Assembly (NCBI GenBank): GCA_030704615.1
Contig: CM060733.1
Location: forward strand, 19,468,001-19,532,000
DNA length: 64,000 bases
From: Takakia lepidozioides
Lineage: Eukaryota; Streptophyta; Takakiopsida; Takakiales; Takakiaceae
Direction: 5' to 3'
The position numbers and the translations under genes are program-made. Below are positions 1 to 12,291 of this stretch, piece by piece; position 1 is the stretch's first letter, and the number at the start of each line of letters is the position of its first letter. The notes below the pieces were generated by a model. That model ran no database searches. It saw only the letters and a program-made list of their open reading frames with translations, and was not told the origin of the DNA.

Positions 1-599
1 AGTGTCAACGTTACAAACAGTCACTCAAACCCACGAATTAGTAGGTCTCTTTCTGAAGAACTTGCTCAAGTACATAGAGCTCCAGAAATCTGGTAGTAGC
101 CCGTACTGACTTCCACAGCATACACACCAATTTTTATACACTCATGTAGTATCTGTTTGCACCACAGAAATGATCACAAAACTCAGAAGACTGCTGACAT
201 GCTCAACTCTGAGACTGAAACTTGATCACTCCATGGGTGTATTTCAGCTCAAAACATCAGCTCATGTGGTAGACAAAGCAAAAGTGGCGGGCCTGCCTGA
301 TACCTCCACCCATGATTTAGTTCCTGATTGCTTTCCAATAATTCTAGCAGAGGAGAGGGTACAAGAACTGAGATTGGGATTTCTGTCCTTTCCAAAGGTA
401 GACAATCTCTACTTACTGACCTGTAACTTCTTTGTCAGCCTCCCAGCATTCTTGTGGACTTGGAGCAAACTCTCAGGCAATACTAGTTCAAAGAAGCTCG
501 CTCTAGCAGAGGGGAGCAATATAGCATCTCCAACATAATGTGTGTTCCGTTTATACATTCAAGTCTGATTAGCTTTTCAAAAATCTGATCAGGTTGCTA
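1..599. other. 3' flank of the FAD oxidoreductase gene, no firm gene
   Basis: I cannot support a gene here. On the minus strand 421-538 is open in one frame (it reads DAILLPSARASFFELVLPES and onward) and ends at a GT donor-like border (RC of 415-420), so it could be a stray exon. It lies directly behind the stop of the oxidoreductase gene, so 3' untranslated sequence is as likely. The plus strand also has a 122-codon open frame over 170-538 with no recognisable domain. Confidence 0.25.
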
Positions 600-2096
600 T
601 CAAGATGCTTTTTGACCAAAAGACTCTGACAGAGACTGCACCTGAGATTCAAACGGTTTTTGGTTACCCCATGGGTCCTTAGAAAACCGTCGCATGGAGA
701 ACTTCTCCAAGGGAAAACCAACACATACCCCAGTGAGGGCCAGATCAGCCATCACTCTACCCACAAGAGGTCCCATTTTAAAACCATGTCCGGAAAAGCC
801 AGCAGCAACCAATATCCCACTGTTTCCAGTCCTTATCTGATCTCTCTTACTGTGGCCTGGGAATTGAACACCATTTTGGACAAAGGCTTCTATTTCAACT
901 GTATCACCGTGATCAGGGTCAGCTGCCTCGGGCAACAGGGGCAACCTTTGATCCCTCTTTCCTGCATCTCTCCCACTTCCATTCTGTACAAAGAACCCTG
1001 ACCTGATATTCGGAATATTGATTCCAACCATCTCAGCTTTAGAACATGGAAGATAATCTAAAATAAAATCTTCATCAGGAGTCATGGAGTATACACATCC
1101 CTCTGCAATGATGGGGGCCTCTGACTTCACACTCCCTTTGAAACGTGATACCAGCCATGGGCTGACAACCCCCTTCAAGACCTCCATATTAGCGGCAACT
1201 GACCGCTTGTCAGGATCACAAGGTATGCCCGAATGAACAGAAACCTTCAGGAGACCAGGGTACTCAATGGACGGTGTTCCGTAGATATAAGGCTCACCAT
1301 AGTCTGCAAACACAGGGAACCCCCTTGCTGCTGAAAAAGCATCAGCGCTAGATTTCTCAACCGCCCAATATGCAGTGGATGTATGCAGTGGTCTGATCGG
1401 CAGCTCTAACCCTGAAATTTCTCTTACAATTTGGGGGGTCCAGGCACCTGCTGCTAGGAGACATGCACGACCTAGAGCAGCGCCCCGGACAGTTGCCAAC
1501 AAAATGCCGTCTGACCCATCTGGGAGTCTCCAGTTCGAGGACACCCTCAGCACTTTTGCTCTGTCTCTCAACACCGCACCATGTTTGGCTGCCAGGGCCT
1601 GAAACATTGCTACTGCCTTCGAAGCTCGAATTATTCCACCCTGAGCAGTGTACACAGCAAGCGAATTTTCTGGCAACTTGAATGCTGGAAAGCGGGTTGC
1701 AACTTCTTCAGGGCTCAGGACCTGGTGCGCAATCCCCTCCTTTTGAAGAGACGAAATAACAGCTTGAAGGCTCCCACTCTCACGGGGCCCAAAATCCAAC
1801 TGACCTGTTCGCTGGCATACCATATAGCCAGCTTCACTCTCTGCCTGTTCCCAAAGTTTGTAAGCTTCCTTCATCATGCGTATGTAATAGTCTTCAGGAT
1901 ACGTCACCCGGATGGTTCTAGATTCCCCATGTGACGAGCCCCTCCGATGGAGAAAATCGAACTGTTCCAGCAAGAGAACTGTCTTGCCCCTTTTTGCAAT
2001 TTGGTAGGCAGCACAGCTACCCATAATACCGGCACCCACGATCACCACATCATACACCCCACTAACCTCCCCACCCTCCTTTGAATCTCCTGCCAT
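600..2096 (-). CDS. Sarcosine oxidase-like FAD-dependent amine oxidase, intronless, with internal insert
   Basis: The 498-aa protein belongs to the monomeric sarcosine/pipecolate oxidase family (DAO fold), which oxidises secondary amino acids using FAD and O2 and releases H2O2. Visible features are the Rossmann dinucleotide motif GAGIMG at residues 21-26, the SHGESR substrate/FAD motif at 55-60, GGIIR at 153-157, the covalent-FAD cysteine motif CVYSMTPDED starting at Cys334, and GFSGHGFK at 433-440, whose lysine is the oxygen-activating residue in the family. Family members are usually about 390-420 aa. The excess is mostly residues 351-426 (bases 819-1046), a polar segment lying between the FILDYLP and ILVAAGFSG motifs. 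I chose the ATG at 2096 because it leaves a short leader before the FAD motif. The true substrate is not readable from sequence. The subcellular location is unknown; I see no clear C-terminal peroxisomal tripeptide. Confidence 0.88.
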   Translation of the reverse strand: MAGDSKEGGEVSGVYDVVIVGAGIMGSCAAYQIAKRGKTVLLLEQFDFLHRRGSSHGESRTIRVTYPEDYYIRMMKEAYKLWEQAESEAGYMVCQRTGQLDFGPRESGSLQAVISSLQKEGIAHQVLSPEEVATRFPAFKLPENSLAVYTAQGGIIRASKAVAMFQALAAKHGAVLRDRAKVLRVSSNWRLPDGSDGILLATVRGAALGRACLLAAGAWTPQIVREISGLELPIRPLHTSTAYWAVEKSSADAFSAARGFPVFADYGEPYIYGTPSIEYPGLLKVSVHSGIPCDPDKRSVAANMEVLKGVVSPWLVSRFKGSVKSEAPIIAEGCVYSMTPDEDFILDYLPCSKAEMVGINIPNIRSGFFVQNGSGRDAGKRDQRLPLLPEAADPDHGDTVEIEAFVQNGVQFPGHSKRDQIRTGNSGILVAAGFSGHGFKMGPLVGRVMADLALTGVCVGFPLEKFSMRRFSKDPWGNQKPFESQVQSLSESFGQKAS

Positions 2097-4482
2097 GGCT
2101 GTGATTCAGCCTAATTTCCTTCAAATCAAGATGAAGGTCTGCTTCAGTCAGTAAACATTTCTACTCCCCTGACTCATTGTACAAGTGCTAACAAGATCAT
2201 ATGATTGTCAAGCCCAAATGGGTAGGTATCTGTGCGACACTGCTTTCTACAAGTTCTCTAGCAGATATTCGTGAATTTGAGCAGTGACTGCCATGTGCTT
2301 GTCAGTGTTGCTGGCCTCTCATTCCGAATCCATTTAATGTCAAACTTTTGTAACAATTGTTTGGACATGAATGAGAGTCAAGTAAAGGCGTGAATCCAAT
2401 ATTGTTGCAGATCAATTGAACAGAACCAGCTAGCATGTGCAGCTATTGGTGAGTTTCTGCCTCTGCCACACAACTTTATTGAAAGCCATTGAGATTTGAA
2501 AAACCAGGCCATGCAGATTATACAGAGAGTCTACACCAAACCTCCCTTGGCAGCTGCCAGGGAAAGCCTGAGCATCCTTCACACCAAAGGATATGTTCTA
2601 AAGCAAATGAGATTTGGTGACATCTGACAAAGGGATCAAGGAGCCCTGCTGAAAACATAAAGTCAAACTTTTCATGAAGTTAGGCCAGCTCTTCAAGTGA
2701 ATGTTAGGAAGCACTGTCGTTCTCTCCAGCAGTGCACTAGCAGGTATGCTTTGGACGATCTAGCTTTTCAGACAACCCACCATAAGAAGAACGGTATCAG
2801 CAATGACACAACCAAACGCCATTCTTGCTCAAGATCTTCCCTCTTCGTTCTCTAGTAGGATGGATGCTTATAGGATTACACAGCAGGAATACCAGGTAAC
2901 GTTAGCCAACGTGAAGAAATTCAAAGTCGCCGTCGTGAAGTGCGTCCGCAATGACACTCGCTATGGTAATGCACGTGCGTATCCAAAGCTGCAACCTCTT
3001 CCACACTGCCCCTGCAAAGCACAGCAGCAGAGGCCACCCCAACTTCATCTCTTGTCTTTTTTCTTTTGTCCACTCACACCACCAACATCCCTTCCACCTT
3101 CATTGTGCAGCCAAGGCTATGAACACAGTCTGTGTGTGCCACAAGATGCAGAGTCAGAGGTAGAGCGTGCGGGAAAGGTCTTAACATGCTCATACTCTAG
3201 TATTCTTCAAATAACAATAGTTGATTTCTACCGTGAACAGACTCCTCTGTAGAGAGAGAGAGAGAAAAGCAAGTTGAAGCGTTCAATATAATCCTGACCC
3301 GGGACCCACTGGCGTTGCTCCCAGCACAAGCAGGAATTCCGAAGACGGAAGCGCTACATTGAGAGGCAGAATCTAAAGGGAGACACACAAACGGAAAGTG
3401 AAACGCAAACACAGAAGGACGAGAGGAGGCGTCTACGTTTAGGTAAAATGCTGTCAAAAGGATGCAAGGGCGGACCCACACTACCATAGATTGTTCATGT
3501 AACACAATAAAACACCAGATGTTCCAATTCGATTGCGCAGAGAGCACGAAACCGCAAGAGAGAGAGAGTTCGAAGCCGGCGGAACCGGGGGAGAAAATGT
3601 AGCCCCAGAGACAAATCCCGAAACAAGCCAAATCCTCCTGCCCTGTCCAGGGTTTCCTTTCACTTTCCCATCCAATTAGCTCGCCTTTACTTTATACTAA
3701 TTCTCTCCCCTTCACACCACCATCGCTCGGATTATTTATCCCAAGTCTACAGTACGTAATCTAGACCTCAAATCAAACAATCCTTGAATTGGTCTCTCTT
3801 GACACGGTCAACATTGGAACCATTCCTTGCAACAAGTCCTCCATCAGGAGCTCGAACAGTGCAGGGAGATTGTGGCCTCCATCGCGAGTGATGAAGACGA
3901 GCAACTCCAGAACATTGCGGACCTTCAAACTTATGGCAACACGTAGGAAGCACGGGGAATGACCCGTGTTCGAACCCCGTAGCCCCTCCCTGATGGACCT
4001 CGTGGGCGTACGTAGGTAGGTAGGTAAGGCACGCATTCATCCAAATAGTCGTACTGTCCCAATCCCCGTGTATGCGGTTCCATCTACTCCATCCTACCTC
4101 GGTCCTGTCACCGTATTATGTACGTGGAGATATCAAGTCCAAAAAATACTAGTATTTCATTTTAATTTTTAATTATGTAATTGAAAAAGAAAATAAGTTC
4201 CCACCTTGCGAACAGGGGTGAGTCTGATCTGCTGAGTTTTGCAGGGCAGAATCTTCCAGGCTTTGAATGTGTGAATGGTCCATAGATGGTCGGCAAAGGG
4301 AGAAAATGTGGTCAGGGAAATTTCATGTGGCTTACACAGATGTCCAGATCGAAGAAAGCGTGAAGGGTGTGGTGCGGTTTCCTGGGATATGGTGAACGGT
4401 GGATATACTTGAGTTTTCATCGATTTGCTGCTGAATTTCACCTAAAGCATGTATTAGATGCCTGCAGTGCAGGCTGTGCGAG
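2097..4482. other. Intergenic region between divergent genes
   Basis: This holds the promoters of the oxidoreductase gene (leftward) and the WASH1 gene (rightward). A GA microsatellite lies at 3251-3266. The plus strand has a 149-codon open frame at 2803-3252 without recognisable domain. A frame near 4066 reads VYAVPSTPSYL, which faintly recalls the YAVP start of animal WASH1, but no ATG or compatible splice was found. The first coding exon(s) of WASH1 may therefore still lie in this stretch. Confidence 0.5.
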
Positions 4483-7400
4483 ATGAAGGGGAATGTAGAC
4501 ACATACGGTCAGCTCTGTCGGACTTTGGTCGAGCTATATGATGCTGCTGACAACGTTTTCAATGTCATTACTACTCGGGTATGTGTTTGTTGCTTACCTG
4601 GTTCTTTGGAGAGATTGAGGAAGAGATAGGTCAAATTTGAGGGTTTAGGGTTTAATCTCACCTGAGAGAGAGAGAGAGAGAGAGAGAGATTGTTGTGATT
4701 AAGTTTAGGAAAGTGAAGAATTTTTGCTGGTAGATGTAGCTACTTAACTTTTGAGCTAGTTTCTGGTGCATGTAATTTGTCGTCGTGGTAATCGTTGCGA
4801 CATCTCAAGGAAGGAATCTGGCTGAGGGATGAGTCAAGAGAATAGTGCTGAGTGGAATGTTATGAGGCTGTCATCGCATACAATCTTGCAGTCTCAAGAT
4901 GGCATCCCAACGGGAGGTGCATGGATGCAGGTAGGTCTCGAGCATCAACGACTTCATGATCTTTCTACCAGGATCCAAGCGACACAGGTATTCAGCAATT
5001 GAACCATCAACTTTGCTAAAGTTTTTGTTTTTCCACAGGTGTGGGTAGTTTCAGAACCCAGATCTTCAGAACAGGAATGCTTTGGTTTCACCCCCAGTGA
5101 CAAAGAGATAATTGGCTTTGTATTGAACCTCCCAGCATGGTAATTGTTTAAATTTTCATTTTCCATTCTAGCAGTGATAACCATGCTGACCAAGAGACAG
5201 CTATTGGTGTTTTTTATTTTATTGCATTTGATCACTTGGAGGCAGTTTCTGTCGTTTGGAGGCAATGTGTGTGCTTCTGTTCAGCTTTCTTGAAGCTTTG
5301 GAGGACCATCTGTTAGGAAGCTGTCAAGGTCTACCACTCTATGCCCTCCCTGTCAATAGTGGGATAGATGTGACAAGGACGTTCTCACTACAAGTTCTAT
5401 TTTCATGTAGAGCTAATTTAACCTAGCATTCTTTTGCTTTTGACAGGCCAAGGTGGCCGTACTATCTGGCACAAAGCGTGCTATTACTGTGGTTTCCTCT
5501 GCCAAGTATCCTCGGATCCCCCCGGAAGATACAGACTTTGTTCCCTTGTTTGGGGGCAAGGTAGAAGGCCATCAGTCACAACTTCCTATAGCAACACTTT
5601 CTCTCAATTCTGGCCAAGGGCAGGTGCACTCAAAGTTTCCAATATTCTTCCCACTTTGGTGTGCTCCAAAGTGGTTTTGACTTTGAATGGATGTTTCATG
5701 TGTAGTTAAGTTTGGGTTTTCTCCTGTTGTCTCTACCCCTTTCCCCCCCTTCCCCCTTGTATAACTGGTAAAGCTGGAAGGCAGAAAAATGGCGTGGGCT
5801 GATGTACAGAAACACAACACAGAACGTGAGGGTTCAACCCAAAAGTGGATGTCTGGCCACATTTAACACTCGTCTACTAGACAGAAAATCATCTTTCCAA
5901 GCAGTTAGCATATGGAGGTCCAAGAGTCCATTTTGGAAGATTGTGTAGTTCATGGTTCATCTTTTCTGGCATTGTTACAAATTTGAGAATTGTCACAATT
6001 GCACTTTTGGTGTTTAATAATAAAGGGTTGTCCATCAGCATCCACCTGTGTATTTTTCATGGGCTCTCAAGGGACTGCAAATAAGCTCACTGCAAAATTG
6101 AGATCACATTTTTTTGAGAACCAGACAGTACTGTTACCAGCAGCTCAGAGTAAAAGATAGATCTTTGTTTCGGCATTCCATCTTGTCTATTTCTGCCTCT
6201 CAGGTCATCCCTCAGTCTGTATGATCGTGCCTCTTTCTCAAGCATAAAGCCATATGGTGTTTTCTCTTTTGTTGCATACCTGCACGGGATCTTATCCACT
6301 AGGAAGCTTGTGTTGTGAAGTTCCTTCTATACATCTCGGCCAAGTTCAGACAGGAGTATATAAACGTAGTTGAACTATTTTTGGACTGAAGTTGTACGTA
6401 TCAATTTGCAGAGAAATGGAGAGGAGGGGACACTCGAGCTATTTCGATTTTTCGCCGAGACCAGCCATGAATACTGGCCTAGGGAGCACAAACTCAAAGT
6501 GATTCTCATACTGTGGCCTGCTTTGGCTAAGGAGGATCCTGGTTGTTACAACAATCAAAGAAATATCATGCAGTTCCTTATAGAGGATTGAGGATCTCAA
6601 GGCCAGGGGTTGGGTTTTGGGGAGGGAGATGAGGTGAAGACTGTGTGGTTTTGGCTCTTAAGGGAGGAGGAGGAAGCTATGTCTATTGCATGACCTTTTG
6701 ATCAAGCAGATTGCTAGGGATGGGCAACACACTGGGCTGCTAAACCATACACTGTATTTTGATAACAGGAAGGGATTGGAAAGATGCCAGCTGGCATCAA
6801 ATCAGTGGCGGATGCTATGCTTTTCAATACTACTGAGCTTCCCTACCATCGGTGAGTCAGTTGGCTTGGCTGGATGCATTTCTTATAGAGAAGCGGAAGA
6901 AAAAAAAGGATATAATTTCCACAGGGGGCCCTACCAGAGTTGGTATTTCTTTTGGCTTGCCAAGGTTGTCATCAGGTCTCTATGAGGGTTTGGATCTGTG
7001 GGCTTCTAAATGAAGAAGGCATTGTTAGGAATCTTTTGTGGGATTCCACTGCTACCTTGAGTGGGCTGGCTGGTTCCATCACCACATTTTGTCTTTTGAG
7101 CTCTTTAGGCTGCTTGTGCTTCATGACAGTTCCAGAAGATTGGGCTTCTTTCTCGGAAGGCTCCTCAGTTTCGTTTCCTTTGTGGTTGTTGCATGTTTGG
7201 TATCTTTTGGCTTCTAATATTTTTGACCTGGGGACTTGATCTTTTCCTCCTTTACCAAAAAATAAAAAAGAGGGGTCAGATGAGGTCAGAACTTCACACT
7301 GTAACTTTGAGAGTATTTTGAATCCACCCTCTAACTAGGATTCTTGTTGAATGGAGTCTTTGAATCCTCTGTGTGTGGTCCTCCTCCAGATACAGGATGG

Positions 7401-10400
7401 TTGATAATTTGACGGGGGCAGACCTGCCAGTTGGAGAAGAGGATCCCAAAAACAAACCTGCTCCCCTGCCTGCCCCGCCTCAAAGTGTGCTCACGGGTGA
7501 TGCATTTGTACGTGCCCAGCATCTTCATTTGCTACTCTGATCAGTGCAAGTTTTCACATAAATATTAAGATGGAGCTTTCTGGGGCTCCATCGGGGGCTG
7601 GAACAGTGACACAACTTTTGGTGTTGGTTTCTGTAGGGCTTATTAGGAAGTGAATAATTTATCTCAGGTATATAGCCCATTGATCTCTGTATATTGAACT
7701 TGTGGCTGTCCTTAAGACATCGTCAATGTTGCTAATCAATCTTCTTCCTTCTCTGGGTTCTTGCAAGCTGCATGCAGGTGCAATCCTTCTAGGTCCTTTT
7801 GAGCGAAGTGAGTACTAGAGACTATACTTGGCACCATAAGATCATTAACCTCTGCATACTAGTGCCAAGAAGTCGTAAGACAAGGAAAGTTTGCCACTCT
7901 AACAAGAACGTTGGGAATGGGTGTATAGCCTACATTAGGCATTGAAGAGTATGGGTTCAGACCCACTCTGGGGCAGGTACCATCCTTCAGCTTGCCATCG
8001 ACTCTTCCTAATCTGCCTATGGTTGCAGAGATAAGCTGGAGTGGTAGGCTGCTCTCCCTCTTTATTTTCTTGAAAAGAGCTTTTTGGGGTGTAGTCTCCT
8101 CCCTCTCTTTTCTTCAGGGTTGCACCTTGGATTTGTGTAGCCAGATGTAAAGGCAGTGTTGCAGCTTTGTGCTAGTGATCTTTACCTTTCTGGAATTCTA
8201 TCCGATGTTTTTGGGTTGCATCAATGAGCATTAAACCTGGCTGATTGAGCAACAGTGGAGGAATGAGTCTCCAATTTTGTTGCCTGGAATGCCATGATAT
8301 ACGGAATCAGTTTACTAGGGATGTGTTCTTTACATCCTTTTGCTTGATAAACACATTTGGTGTAATGAGTGGCAGGCATATTTGGCGCGTATGGAACACA
8401 ATAGCCTCCCTGATATCAGATTGCTGCTGTTTCGTAAGGTCAGTAAGCTCCCATGGATGCTAACATGTCTTATTTTTTTTCTTAATTGCAGGAACCACCA
8501 GTCACCTGGACTCTCAGCCATCCATTGCTCCCTCAGCTGGACATCGTACAACTACATCCTTGGGTGATGGTTCAGCCATGGGGACTCCCACAAAGAGTGA
8601 TACCAACTCATTAGATGGTGAGTTCAGTCTATTCCGAGTCAGGTTCTGTTAAGCTTTGTTTAGTAGTCCTCCACGCATCTGTAAAATTGGCTGGTGATGA
8701 GGAGAAACACAATAGCGTGTACAAATCACAAGAGTCTTTGGATGGCCAGATACACAGTATTTGCCAATGTCAACTCCCTGCACTTGTACAATTCCACGCC
8801 TTGAAGAAAACAGTAAAACAGAAAGGTCTCCCTTGATGAGGGCTGGGTAGCTTCACTTTACTGACTGTTTAGCTCTGATGTGATCATTTGAGTGGTTGGC
8901 AGGTTCAATGCGTGGCTTTGATGAGGTTTCATCGACTGCCCCCTCAGTCCTTAGTAGGGGTACATTACGATCTCCGCTCGGGGCTTCATTCATCGAGAGA
9001 GCCAGTCCAGTTAGCGGTAAGTATCTGAGATCTCAGCTTCTTTGCTGAGAGGTGATGTGCTCTCTTTCACTCACCGAAAGCCATGGACTGCTGCAAGACT
9101 ATGGCATGCAAAAGCTTCATGATTTCAAACACCAGGTGCTTGTGCTTGGAATCTTCACCAATTAGTCTCCTCTTCGTTGTCGTTTTGGTTTCTATTTACT
9201 CTTGTTTTCTTGAATGGTCTGAAATACAGGTGTTTCAAATGAAGTGCCAGCTGTTGAAGCCAAGGAAAGAGTAATCCAACCCCCTCCCCCGCCACCACCG
9301 CCCCCGCCCCCACCTCGACTTTCACCATCACCCATCCGTTCAGCTGGTGAAAATCATGCTTTAATTGCTACATCCTCGACTTCTAAACCTAGTGCAGATA
9401 GACCCAAGCCAAAAAGACGATCAGAAGGGGGAAGTCAACGAGTTCCTTTGCCTCCTGCAGCCCCTCCTCTTCCTCCAGTAGGTAAGCGTGACTCTCCCCT
9501 TGTTCTGGCTCTGTTGTCGACACTAACTCTGTCTGCTCTCTCTATCTCTATCGTCCTTGCATGCAAAGGAATCTACAGTGCAATAGCTGGAATTCTTTGC
9601 GGAATGTGGCATGAGGCACAGTTTAGTGCCTTGTCAATGCACACGGTAACATAGATGGGTCACCTTCTGTATCATTGTTGGTCAAAGCACGAAGACACCT
9701 ATATTAAGAAAAGTTGATCATGAGAATCTTGTGCTTGTAAGTACTAGTAGAATGAAATGAAATGGTGCTTTACAAAGAAAGACAACTAAAAGAAAAATCG
9801 GAGCAAATGTGCTGACATTTTTCATGCATGGGGAGGGCAGATGGGCCACGTGCGGCATTACTGGCGTCAATTCGTGAGCCCAGCATACAACTTCGGAAGG
9901 TACTTCTTGGTGCTAGAGGGTACCAGACCTTTACCTCTATGGTGCAGGAGAATTTTGCTTGTCAGTCTATCTATATTTATCTTGTCTTGCTGTCCCTTGC
10001 TTAGCATGAATGAACCTTCCAAGGTCTGTGACTTGTAGACAGGGATTGCAGAAGGTACTAGGCCATCCTTGGAGCAGATTGCGGGGACCCCCACGGAACG
10101 AAATGATGGCAACCGTGCTGGCTTCTCTGGAGCGAGGCAGGTACATTAAGATGAGCAGCTGCACTGGATTGATCTGAAGAATGAAATCATTTCAACACTC
10201 TTCCTTACTTCATGTCTTGTTTCGTACATTTAAATACTCAAATGCTCTTTTCATTCAGTTGGTTCCAGTTTTTTAATTAATGTTGAGAACATAGACACTC
10301 GACAGAAAAGACTTGTCTGCTGAATTTTAGCAACAGCTGTTCTGATCCCAGAAAGATTATTTCTGTCTCACCCTGTCCAGAGCATATCTTACCTTGCAAA

Positions 10401-12291
10401 TCGTCTATGTGTCTGTTCTACGCTGCCAAATCTGGGCATATAACAATACTAGGGTCAGGAGGATGGAGGAAGGAGGGATGCATGTGATGTTGTCTGTCAT
10501 TGTGGATTCTTTGGATAAAACTATTTGAACTGAAGATACTGTTTGACAGAAGATGGCACTTTGGTTGCTTTTGGTTGAGGTCTTGGCAGCCTGTTGATGT
10601 ACTGGCTGAGATGGCTACCACCCTTAAAATGAGGAGGCTCTCCATGCGTGGCGCTGCCCATGACAAAGTATTTTTCCACAACCTTCCTGTCTTCTGTACC
10701 CCTTCTCTATCTTTTCTCTTCCCTATACCTATCCCTACCCTCCCCTGCACAAAACCCAGAGTGACGGGCCAAAGCCTCCTGTGCACTGCACACTCCCCAG
10801 GCATGTCATTTCTGTGGTAAACAGAGGGCTATAAAACTGAAATCAATAACCCTGCAACCAGACTGTCGAGTTTGCATGCAGACAAGTGCCACTGTGAGCT
10901 CCTTAATGGCAGGTGCGAGAAAATAAGTTTATACCTACAGCTGAGTCGCAAGGATAAGCTAAACCCTTGTGGATGCAAACCCACAAAACGTTCCCGAGGA
11001 TTAGTTTCCTGCTTGGTCAATGGCCATAAGGCTACAGCAAGCCGTTCCCTGAGTACATTTTATACCTATTTCACCTGTTCCCCATTTTCTCTCCATTGTC
11101 TCTGCTGTCCCAAGTGTGTACAAGGTGTAGGGCAGTATGCTATGGCAAGCAATCCATTTGGATATATTGGGTCTGTGGCCACATGGCTACAGCAAGCAAC
11201 ATCTTAGGACTACATTTATTCGAATATATTCCTTCTCACTCTCTTCGTGTCCCTTCCCAAGCACCAATGCTTTAGTAGTTCTGGCTGACAGATCTCATTT
11301 GATCTGTAATGTCCTGAGGAAGGCAAGCCAGAGGTTTTGGGCTTGCTTGACTGTTTTTTGTGATGACGGGCAGGTGGCAGTAAATGTCGGTCAGCCGGCT
11401 GCAGGGTTTGACAACACAGACACCGTCAGTGTGTCCAGTGACACAAACAGGTATTTAGACACTGGAAGACATGTCGACAGTCAGTCTCGAGTATCATCTA
11501 TTTTATTGCATCCAGAGATTGTTTTGTAGTTGTAAAACAGGGGGCTTTGGATGTGTCTTCTCATTCAATTGCTTAGGAAAGTGTGCTGAAAGGCTTAGTG
11601 GACATGAGCTCTGTGAAGTTAGATTTTCTTGTTGATCCTGTTCTTTTTTCATTCCATCTTACCGATAGACACCATCGAAAAAAAAGAGAGGGAGGTGGCT
11701 GGACTCATCATTTATACTCCTTCCCTTGTATGCTTGTTCTAATTGGCAAATGTTTCCATGCGGCCACATTGTGGATGGGATAATGGGAATCTGTGCTCTG
11801 GCAACAGCACCAAGTTCACACTTCCAGTAAGCTCTTCAATTTATGGACCCTTTTTTCTCATGCATCTAACCTAATTCTAGTTTCTTTTGTGCTGTTGACT
11901 TGTCGAGACCTCAAGTATGCCAAAAAACTTGTGAGTGTAGTGGCAAAATGTTCTGGCTGCAACTCATAACCTGCATGGAAAATTACAAGGACAAGTGCCT
12001 ACATCCATAAGTGATGTGACAGTTGGTGTTCTAATTAAGTTGAAGATTACCTTTCTCTTATGACTGTAGGAGAGCATTGGCTTGGCAAATTTGCTGTTTA
12101 GAACATGTTGTAATGTAACTACAATAGATCCCTTCAGGATACAAGTGTCTCAAGAATAATTGTCATATCAGAGAACTAACTGTCCAGGTGCGGTGTGATT
12201 TTGTTGTTTCACCTTGCAGATCTCTAATGTGCATGCTTACATTGCACGCAAGAATCAAGAGTTGAGTGATGATGATGACTGGGAGGAATGA
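4483..12291 (+). CDS. WASH complex subunit 1 (WASH1) homologue, 15-exon model
   Basis: WASH1 activates Arp2/3 to build actin on endosomes and is the core of the five-subunit WASH complex. I built the model from splice borders. The exons are 4483-4578, 4931-4987, 5447-5623, 6412-6498, 6769-6851, 7396-7496, 7778-7807 (30-nt microexon, least certain), 8492-8617, 8903-9016, 9230-9481, 9841-9899, 10052-10140, 10550-10667, 11374-11490 and 12220-12291. All phases agree and give 525 codons plus stop. Family hallmarks in order are the coiled N-terminal domain with GTKRAITVVSSAKYP (exon 3), SVADAMLFNTTELPYHR (exon 5), VDNLTG (exon 6), a 12-proline run followed by PLPPAAPPLPP (exon 10), a WH2-like ALLASIREPSIQLRK (exon 11), connector-like segments (exons 12-13) and an acidic SDDDDWEE terminus. 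Oddities: the extreme N-terminus (about 20-30 residues of the animal protein) was not found, and a VPDLG-type stretch expected after exon 6 is missing. The family call is strong; individual internal exons are less sure. Confidence 0.85.
4667..4690. repeat. (GA)n microsatellite in WASH1 intron 1
   Basis: A run of about twelve GA units lies 89 nt after the first donor site. Confidence 0.95.

Noticed and set aside
2803-3252. Protein gene of 149 codons
   Set aside because: No domain, low-complexity C-terminal half, and no conserved neighbours. It may be chance.
3935-3990. tRNA or SINE, because of a TGTTCGAACCCC box
   Set aside because: Only a B-box-like word is present. No A box, acceptor stem or 3' pairing could be drawn.
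4060-4140. First coding exon of WASH1 (frame reading VYAVPSTPSYL)
   Set aside because: There is no ATG in frame before an upstream stop, and no donor matches the phase of the acceptors before 4483. Similarity to the animal N-terminus is only four residues.
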